The notes beneath the pieces are model-generated. The model searched no databases and had not been told where the DNA came from. It saw only the letters and a program-made list of their open reading frames with translations. A stretch of DNA of 64,000 nt from positions 13,423,974 through 13,487,973 of the forward strand of contig CM065713.1 in the NCBI GenBank assembly GCA_017654935.2, in the 5' to 3' direction. Numbering within the stretch: the stretch's first letter is position 1; every line of letters starts with the position of its first letter. The position numbers were made by a program, and so were the translations under genes. This document shows positions 55,430-64,000 of this stretch, one piece after another. The DNA comes from Phymorhynchus buccinoides (taxonomy: Eukaryota > Mollusca > Gastropoda > Neogastropoda > Raphitomidae).

Positions 55430-56850
55430 AATGAATGGATGGATGATTTGAATGAATAATCATTTTTAGCCAAAACTACAGCCAAACCATTTTAATATGA
55501 GTGAAATGTATATATGAAATTAAAATGCCATGTATGAATGAAAAAATGAATTGCCAAGGATGGTTTTTTTGAATGAATGTATGGGTAAGGGATGGAATTT
55601 GAATGAATGTATACATCAACATGTTTATGGATTGAATTAATGGTACATGTATACATGGTTTGGGGTGTATGGGTGAATGGGAAATTTTCAATGGAATGTG
55701 CCCATGTATTCATTCATTAAATGTGTTGTATTAATGAATGAATGAGTTGCAATGTCATGAATGGATGAGATGGATTTTGAATGAATGTTAAATATATGAA
55801 TATGGATGGAATGTATGAATCATAACAATGACAAAACACCCGAAAACGCCCACTTAAAACCGTAAACATATCGATTTTTTTTTAATCATTTTCCTTTTAT
55901 GTGTAATACACCCAACCACGGAACCTGTTGGTGAGATGGGATGAATGTATAATATGTTAAATTTCTGTGGAATGAATGTTTGTGTATAAATGGAACTGTA
56001 TGTATGGTTATAATAAAGTGTATGTTAATGGTATGAATGAATGAAATGTATCTGGTGAATGTAATGTATGTCATGGTATGTATGATGGATGAAAATTTTG
56101 ATGTTATCTGTGAATTTGGGTTTATGTATGAATGGTAAATCTGGTGAAATGAATGTGTGTATTAAATGAATGTTTAAAATGTACTGTTATAAATGGTAAA
56201 TGGTATGTTATGAAATGAATGAAATTGTATTCCTGTTGAATGAATGTATCTGTATGAATGGGATGAAATGAATGTATTCCTGTGAATGAATGAATGAATT
56301 GTTAATCTGTGAATGAATGGAATGAATGTATCTGGTTGAAAATGATGTTGGAATGTATAATGTATCTGTGAATGTAATGAATGAATTGGTTATCTAAGTT
56401 TGAATGAAATGGAATGAATGTAATCTTGTGGAAATGAAATGAATGTTAAATCTGTGAAATGAAATGTAATGTATGTAATGAATTGAATGTAAATCTGTTT
56501 GAATGAACTGTTAATTGTTAATGTAACATGGATGAAGTAAAATTCTGTGAATTGACATGAAATGAATGTATCTGTGACATGAATGAATGAATGTATCAAA
56601 TTGAATGAATGAATGTATGTATGTATTGAAATGAAAATGTATAAATGAATGAATGTTAATCTGTGAATGAATGTTTAAAATGGATGAAATGTATAAATGA
56701 ATGTATGTTAATGTTATGAAAAAACAATGAATGTATAAATGAAATGTTTATCTGTAATGGGTGTGAATGAATGAAATGAATTGTAATCTGTGAATGAAAT
56801 GAATGAATGTATCTGAATGAAATGAATTGAATGGTCATCCTGTTGGAAGA
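55430..56850. repeat. (TGAATGAATGTAT)n minisatellite
   Basis: GAATGAATG, GTATCTGTGAATGAATG and GTAATGAATG words over about 1.4 kb, interrupted by unique sequence at about 55,820-55,930. The H/I/F-rich minus-strand frames are artefacts. Confidence 0.85.
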
Positions 56851-56859
56851 AAAAAAGTT

Positions 56860-59800
56860 TCCCATGTTTGCGTTGTAACATCCCCCAATTGGACAATAAA
56901 AGAAACTTTATTGAACTTAATATTATTTAGAAAAATCACTTATACATAATTGTTTTTAAAAAGGGCAAACGTTACCAGCAACTCGTAATTTAAAATACCT
57001 ACATAAAAGCGTACACAAACAAATCCCCCTTTTTACAGGTTGGACTGAGGGCCGGATTGGGCAGAACAGAAATTAATAGATATTTTTTGAAAAGATATGC
57101 CCCCTGTGTAGGTAGTTGGCCCTCTTGAATTCAACGCCGTTTTTGTTTTTCGGCCTCCGTAAAGCAACAGACCCCGTTGGCCCCGCCCATGAGAAATAAG
57201 TACCTACCGTGACATAAATACCCTTCAAAAGCACACTGGAGCTGTTCTTTCATCTGATAAATAAGTCAACTATTATTTAAAAATAGTGGGAGATATTTTA
57301 GGTGTCTTCCCCCCCAAATCCCTAACTACGGAAAGAACCAAGAAATAGAGCGGCAGGGTGTAAATCTACATTTGTGCCGAGAAATCGATATACAAAGCCA
57401 TGTCACTTATTTTCGTATTTTTCAAAATGGCGGACAATAGAGACAATCATCCGTGCAAAGAAAAATAAATATTCGAAAAATATCCCTGACCTCAGTATTT
57501 AATAATTAATCTTCTGTTCTTCCTGCATGCCACAAAACGCCTCTGAATGTATTTAGGCGCGAATCTTTCCCAAACAGCAAACAATTTGACTGAGGAAAAG
57601 AGGATTTATTTCATGGGGAAAATATTTTATGCAACACGTGGATTGGTTTTCAGAATAGCGGAAGAAAGATGTTTACTCACTCACCCGCCACCAACTAGCC
57701 CTTCTGATTTCTAGAAGCGCTACTACTAGTGCTTTCCATACATACATACATACACATATGTGACCCAGCACCACAAAAAGGGACATTAAGCCGCAGGGCT
57801 AGTTTCTCACAACAGGCCTGCAAAGTCAAAAATCTCATTTTGGGGGGGTCAATTTTGAGTTATGGATAATTTTCGAGTTCTCTGACATCTCATCTTTCAT
57901 ATTTATAAAGGGTAATATTTAATATGGTCTCTAAATATAATGCGTCTTATAAGTGTTATTTCAAAACGAGTAGGTCAATGCGATATGTGCATACCCGGGT
58001 TCGAGATGGACGTTAAAACAGAACCAAAGATTCCTTTCATAGGGCAATGCATTTTCTTCAGCTAGGCTTTTAGACTTTTTTCGCAAAAATGGCCACCGCT
58101 CACCCTACAAACTTTAAATGCTCACAACCCTGAAACGGAAACAGGATACAAGAATGGTTCTTGCATCATTTAGAAAGAGAATTATATGAAGTTTCCAAAT
58201 GTATAATATTCTCAGAATGGTCAGTTTGACAATTGGCTTAAAAAACAATTTATTGGGAAATCGGCATCGTAAAGCATCAACATAAAACATGAATGAGAAC
58301 GAGCACAACAAGCTTAGAGCTTATACAAGGCGCTCAAACACAATTATAATACGCAATGTTGGCTGCCGCAAGTAATAAGGGACTGGAACAGAACATGATA
58401 ATGAAAAATGATAACATCACAAAATGTGCACAAACAAGCACAGCAACAACAACATAGAAATTATAAATTGAAATTGAGATTGAGGGGGCAAGAGGCATTT
58501 AACTCAAAAAAACTATTAAACCATTTTGTGATTCAGTGTCAAGAAAATCAATGATTTAAAGCACATTCTCAGCATATGTTCAGCCAGGACCACAAGTCCA
58601 CGTGATCTCGAATAAATCAAACTGGTATATATAGGTTTTTTAAAAGTGATCAGCATTTTCTGTAGGAGGACCACAAGCGCATGTTGCAGTTGTTAGAAAA
58701 GTTTGACATTTAAAATTACCCAACCATTTTTATCAAAAATTTTAAACTAATCATACACCGTTTTATTTAATTATGCATACTCTAGATTTTAATAAATAAA
58801 AATAAGCTAATCTTTAAACAAAATCTTTTATTTATAATAAATGAATAATACTCGGAGCGCAGGTCAAAACAAAATAAACACAAAACTTGCTTCATCACAA
58901 TAAATTATTACCAAATTATAAATGTATAATTAATTTTACTTTAGCCCTCTATTTTTCTATATAAAATTTATAAAATAAGTTTTAGATAAAAAGCAAATCC
59001 CTGAGACTGGCCTCCTGCCTCCTAGGATGTGCTTCAAAGAAAGCATTAACAGAAAATAGGCCGGGAGACTCCCAATCGATATTCTTTCATTCTTTAACGT
59101 TTTCATCGCTTTGTCACCATTAAAAATGATTTTTCGCCGCGAATAAATAATTAAATATAAATAGTAGATGTCGGGTTTACATATGTAGATAAATTAATCT
59201 CGCCCTTGGTAAAAAAGTTTAAAACGCTCCACACTGTACAGTAGAATAGGGGGCCCATTTTTAGGGCTCCCCATTCCTCCCTTGGTAGCACAGTATTTTA
59301 CCACGTCTTCACCTATAAGGAGACATTTTTCATCTAATAGTAAGAACATTCCAGCGTAATGGCTTAGTCTCCGCACTACCACACTACGTTCCCGGTTCAT
59401 GCCTGGCTCCGTGTTTTTTCGGGGTTGTTATTTTTTCTTTCTCAAAGAACCCTTTTGCAAGAGTGAATGCCTTGTGGTGTGGGGGAAGAGTGGTTCAGTA
59501 TTTTGGGACCAACCAGGGGATAACTCGAAGACATAACCCTATTTGATGCCACTAAATGGCTGCCTTTCGCAAGAGTGAATGCCCTTGTCATTACCGTCCA
59601 ACAGGATAGCACTCTCACTGTCAGGCGTTAATAACCCTAGTTGCAGGGGCCTATAGATCACATGATTTCCCTTTTTACCGCGTGTTTTCAGAGGATCGGA
59701 CTTCAGACTGTTTTCCTGATGCTGCTTTCACACGAGACCGAGCACAACCGATGTCCTGCTGCGTCCAGCGCTTTGCGTGCGTTGGAGACCCAGAGGCAAC

Positions 59801-60295
59801 AAACCCTTTGTTGATTTGTCAACTGGACACCCCAAAGTCCCCTTCTCTCTGCCTCAGTCACCTAACCAAGAGTCAAAGCTTCCAGCTCACTCGAACAGGA
59901 ACTGTGGGACACAAAAAAGGATTTAGGGAGGGGTGGTCTAAGTACAAGATTTGCCAATACATTTAAGCACAAATGAACTGATCGTTTTATTGGATACAAC
60001 TAAAAATTTAAAAAGTGCCGATAATCGGACCCAGAAGCAATTATTTATTGGCATGACAGACAGCATCTACCGAGAGCCTATCGAGCCTTTCTCGGTTGAT
60101 GATTTTATTAACTCTGTTGCCTGTTAATACTCTCTAACCACGACTCTAAATGTTTTCTGTTTTGTTATTTGGGAGTGTTGTTTAAGTAGTTTAATTATTC
60201 AAATCATTATTGTTTGAAAAGCTGCATAACATCTATATGTGTGCAACTTTGAACACTTACGCCTTCTATTCTCCCCGAGACAAATACCAACGTTA
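56860..60295. other. No gene recognised
   Basis: AT-rich sequence with short runs (CATACATACATACA at 57,740). A 94-residue frame at 59,682-59,966 and smaller ones show no motif. TTTCGCAAGAGTGAATGCCC at 59,564 and TTTTGCAAGAGTGAATGCC at 59,453 show a local direct duplication of roughly 110 bp. Confidence 0.4.
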
Positions 60296-60319
60296 ATGTT
60301 TGGAGATTAGACACGGATG

Positions 60320-60385
60320 CAACACACACACAAAAAACACACACACACACACACACACACACTACATACACACACACACACACCA
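60320..60385. repeat. (CA)n microsatellite
   Basis: ACACACACACAC with two short interruptions. Confidence 0.9.
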
Positions 60386-60540
60386 ACCGAACAACTTATC
60401 ATAGTTTTTACTATGACTGTTTTAGTGAGTCACAAAGCCTGCAAACAAAATGTGCTGTACTAGGGGGGCTGCTCCCAGAATAGGAAAGCCGAAGTTTCTT
60501 TGTGACTAGAGAGAAATATAAAGCATTACCACTTCAATAC

Positions 60541-60890
60541 TTCTTCTTCTGCGTCCCAGCCATATGGCCATAATGGGTAAGGCACAAAATTAATGTGTCC
60601 GGTTTTTCAGTTTCCACTGCTCCTCTCAGTTCCCGCTGCGTATACCGCCGACACATTCCGCTTTCGGAGGAGCTCCAAGGGAGAAACAATATTTTGTGAA
60701 GATTGTTTTCTAATAAAACAAAAGGCAGGAGAATGGGTCTGCCAATTTATAAGTCGCAGATTGAGTAGATGATATAAGCAAAGGGAAAAAGGCAGAGTCA
60801 AACTCAAGAGAGTGGCAGATTAGAGGAAGTTACAAGCACAGAACTGTCAGAAGGTGGGGGAACTATTTTTACGAAAGCCCCCCCTGGTAT
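60541..60890 (+). repeat. Interspersed repeat family A, near-complete copy
   Basis: Co-linear with 706-1,060 from TTCTTCTTCTGCGT through CCATATGGCCATAATGGG and GGCAGGAGAATGGG to GGTGGGGGAACTATTTT and CCCCTGGTATCCCACGGG. It shows that the family is present on both sides of the gap. Confidence 0.75.
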
Positions 60891-61264
60891 CCCACGGGAC
60901 CTATGTCCATACATATTTTTACTCAGCTAATGCAAGTTTGATGGGGGGAGGGGGGGGGGGAGAGAGAGAGAGAGCAAATGACGATATTCAATCAAGATAG
61001 AGATTTTTCCTTAGTTTTAATTAATCCTCAATCATTATATTATGCTTGCTTTGTATTTTTACGCATGCGGCACACACGTACACACCACTAGATAAATACC
61101 AAACACACATCTCTGTGTGTCCCTGTCTATTATTTATCCCCGTCTCTATGTGTCCTGAGGCTCAACTTGTCCCACTTGGGATAGGAATGAGAGTGGATGG
61201 GGGTGTGGGTGAGGGGTTGGTTAGGCTTAGGATAGGTGTGTGGATTAGGTCTTTGTGTCCTCAG

Positions 61265-63395
61265 ATGATAGCTATAGATCAGGGACACATAGAGATGTGA
61301 CACATAGTAGACGGGGACCACATAGAGACGGGGACCCCTAGAACGGTTACACATAGAGAACGGGACACATAGTACGGGGGTTCATAAGACGGGGACCCAT
61401 AGAGATGTGGAACATAGAGACTGGGACCATCGAGATGTGGACACTAGATACAGGGGACACAATAGACGGGGACACATAAGACGGGACACTGTATAGAGAT
61501 TGGACACATAGAGACGGGGAACTAGAGATGTGGACATATAGAGACGGGGACACATAGAGACGGGGACACATAGACGGGCACATGATGTGGACTATAGAGA
61601 CTGGGACAACAATAGAACGGGACACATAGAGAAGGACACATGTATAGAGATGTGGACCATAGAGGGGGAAACAGGAGATGTGGGGACATATAGAGACGGG
61701 GACACTAGAGATTGTGGCACATATAACGGGACACATGCGATGTGGACACATGAGACGGTGACACTAAGACGGGACACATGAGACGGGGAACATAGAGACT
61801 GGGACCACATAGAGACGTGACAGATAGAGACGGGACATCATAGAGATGTGGGACATATAGAGACGGGGAACATGTATAGGAGATTTGGACACTAGAGACC
61901 AGAAACACGTAGAGAATGTGGACACATAGAGACGGTGCGCAAATAGAGATGTGGACACATAGAGACGGGACACCCTAGAGACGGGAACACATAGAGAACG
62001 GGTGCACATAGAGAATGTGTACACATAGAGACGGGGACACTAGAGACGGACACATTAGAGGATTGTGTACACATGAGACGGGACCATAGAGACGGGGAAC
62101 ACAGAGAGACGTGGACATATAGATACGTGGACACATAGAGACTGACACATAGAGCGTGACACTAAAGAAGGGGACACTAGAGACGGGGAACACATGAGAC
62201 GGGGGACACATAGGACGGGGACACTAGAGACAGGGACACATAGAGCGGGGACACATAAAACGGGGCCATAAGACAGGACACATAGAGACGGGGACACATA
62301 TAGACATGGACACCTAGAGCAGGGACACATGAGACGGAACACATAGAGGCACATAGAGACGGGGACACACAGGAGACAGGGACGCATAGAGACGGGACAC
62401 ATAGAGACAGTACACATAGAGACAGGAACACATATAGACGGGGACACGTAGAGACGGGGACCACATCGAGATGGGACACATAGAGACGGACCATAGAGAC
62501 GGGGACACATAGAACAGGAACACATAGACGGGGACCGATAGAGACGGGGTCACATGATAGACGTGGGACACATGAGACGAGGTAACACATATAGACGGGA
62601 CAGATAGAGACGGGACACCTAGAAGGACGGGGCCATAGAGAAGTGGACACATAGGACAGGGACACATAGAGATAGGGACCACATAGATATGGGGCATGAT
62701 CGCAGAGGGGACACTATAAGAGACGGGGCGACATAGAGGCGGGACACATATAGGCGGGGACATTACAGAGACAGGGACACATACAGTCGGGGACACATAG
62801 AGCGGGCACATAGAGGCGGGGACCATAGAGGCAGGGGGATGCCTTAGAGGACGGGGAACACATAGGACTGGGACACATACAGTCGGGGCATATAGAGACA
62901 GGGACCATACAGTCGGGGACCCATAGAGACGGGACACATAAGGCGGGGATACTAGGATACGGGACACTAGAGTCGGGGATACTAGAGTACGGGGACATAG
63001 TCGGGACATATAGAGGCAGGGACACATACAGTCGGGACATCCAGAGTCAGGACACATACATTCGGGGACAATGAGACCATGGACAAATACATTCTGGACA
63101 CTAGAGACAGGGACACATACAGTCCGGGTAATACCGAGACAGGGACACATACAGATGGGTACACACAGAGCAAGGCACAGAGATTGTGGACACATAGAGA
63201 CAGGAACACAGACAGACTAGGGACATAAAGAATAGGACATAGAGACGAGACATATGAGACAGGAGCCCATACTGACAGACACATAGAGACATGGAACATA
63301 GAGACAGAGACACATTAGAGAACTGGGGAACAAGAGATACATACGACAGGGGCTCATAGAACAGAGACACATAGAGACACATAACATTTTTATGC
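61265..63395. repeat. 16-bp minisatellite, 2.1 kb
   Basis: GGGACACATAGAGACG repeated roughly 120 times, with subtypes TGTGGACACATAGAGACGGG and ACACATACAGTCGGGG (the latter concentrated at 62,775-63,130). Small indels make all frames shift constantly. The C/P/S/V-rich minus-strand frames up to 293 residues are artefacts. Confidence 0.95.
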
Positions 63396-64000
63396 ACGTA
63401 GACCGTAGTTAGCTTAGTTTCCAAAGCTACGACTCAATTCTGGAAACTACTACATGGATACTAAAGCTGTCTTTGTAAGTGATAATTATCAATCATCACT
63501 TACTATTAAATGCCCAGTATTGATCTCTAAATATCTAATGATCATATGGACTTTTTTGCAGGGGGGGGGGGGGGGAAGTATTAAGACAAGTATTTTAAAT
63601 GACGCAGAAATTGGACCATTACTGTTATATTGCAAAGCAATGCTGTCCATCACCTATTTGAAGCGACTGTAGATGGTTTTCTTACTTTTTTAAATTTTAT
63701 AATATGTCGTTTCTTATTCATGCTATTTTACTGTTTGTTTTTTGTTTTTTGTGCATGCTGTATAAAATCACGATCTATGTGAAAAGACATAAATTAAAGA
63801 TTCATTCCATAGAGACCGAGACACATAGAGACATAGACACATAGAGACGGGTGCACGTTGCTTCTAACCCTTAATCATCACCTTGGCATGAGTCAGAAAA
63901 TCAATGGCATATCATACACACAAATAAAAAATAATGACTCCCCAACAAAAAAATCACTATAATCGCCACACCCAAACAAACGCATCCTCGCACATAATTA
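63396..64000. other. AT-rich flank with a small satellite outlier
   Basis: Mostly unassigned sequence with a G run at 63,561-63,575. At 63,810-63,852 three units of the 16-bp satellite reappear (CATAGAGACCGAGACACATA), separated from the main array by about 410 bp. Confidence 0.6.

Noticed and set aside
59682..59966. 94-residue frame as a gene
   Set aside because: No motif, no splice context that could be trusted, and surrounding sequence is poorly polished.
61130..63424. C/P/S/V-rich minus-strand frames up to 293 residues resembling a repetitive secreted protein
   Set aside because: They arise from a 16-bp satellite whose period is not a multiple of three; frames shift with every indel and no signal peptide or start context is present.

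Overview
This is eukaryotic, intron-rich, repeat-saturated animal DNA. I favour a lophotrochozoan, probably a mollusc, because of the density of microsatellites, Tigger/pogo-type MITEs, a LINE tail and DIRS-type elements together with a metazoan-type VPS13 gene. I cannot prove the clade from this window. Nearly all long open frames here are low-complexity artefacts (GAA, GA, CT, GT, GAT repeats) or frames through degenerate repeats.

Left part (1-26,113): a single recognisable host gene runs on the minus strand, a VPS13A/C-type bridge lipid-transfer protein. Six internal exons can be read by splice sites and phase: A 25,946-25,868, B 15,537-15,453, C 14,751-14,637, D 10,026-9,885, E 7,586-7,500, F 3,062-2,970. 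Together they give 601 bp, which is 200 uninterrupted codons plus one base, and every junction is phase-compatible. The protein segment corresponds roughly to residues 650-900 of the human homologues. The start and the end of the gene lie outside the window or beyond the assembly gap.

The introns are unusual. Every one of the six exons has nearby partial copies. Exon F is the core of a 97-bp tandem array of about 20 units, with an 8-unit, 760-bp higher-order repeat. Exon D has about 11 decayed copies over 3.5 kb, three of them inverted. The 3' splice-donor end of exon A is embedded in a tandem array of about 0.95 kb. Exons B, C and E have shorter partial copies. The same introns carry a 2.9-kb internally expanded MITE, a 3.6-kb 35-bp satellite, a 2.4-kb 47-bp satellite, a foldback element, a Tigger-like element with a transposase remnant, and a chimeric MITE.

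Middle part (26,114-43,570): a 500-N scaffold gap is followed by about 3 kb with little recognisable content (a tRNA-like sequence and one unassigned frame). Then come two head-to-tail, GC-rich units of about 7 kb with inverted terminal repeats, an internal complementary region and degenerate tyrosine-recombinase coding sequence. These are DIRS-type retrotransposons.

Right part (43,570-64,000): no supported gene. It holds GA-rich, TGAAGGATTCAAG-type, GAATGAATGT-type and ACACATAGAGACGGGG-type tandem repeats, an inverted repeat carrying telomere-like motifs, and AT-rich sequence with very many homopolymer runs. The irregular indels suggest poorly polished long-read consensus as well as real decay. 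The VPS13 reading therefore stops at the gap, and linkage across the gap should be treated as provisional.
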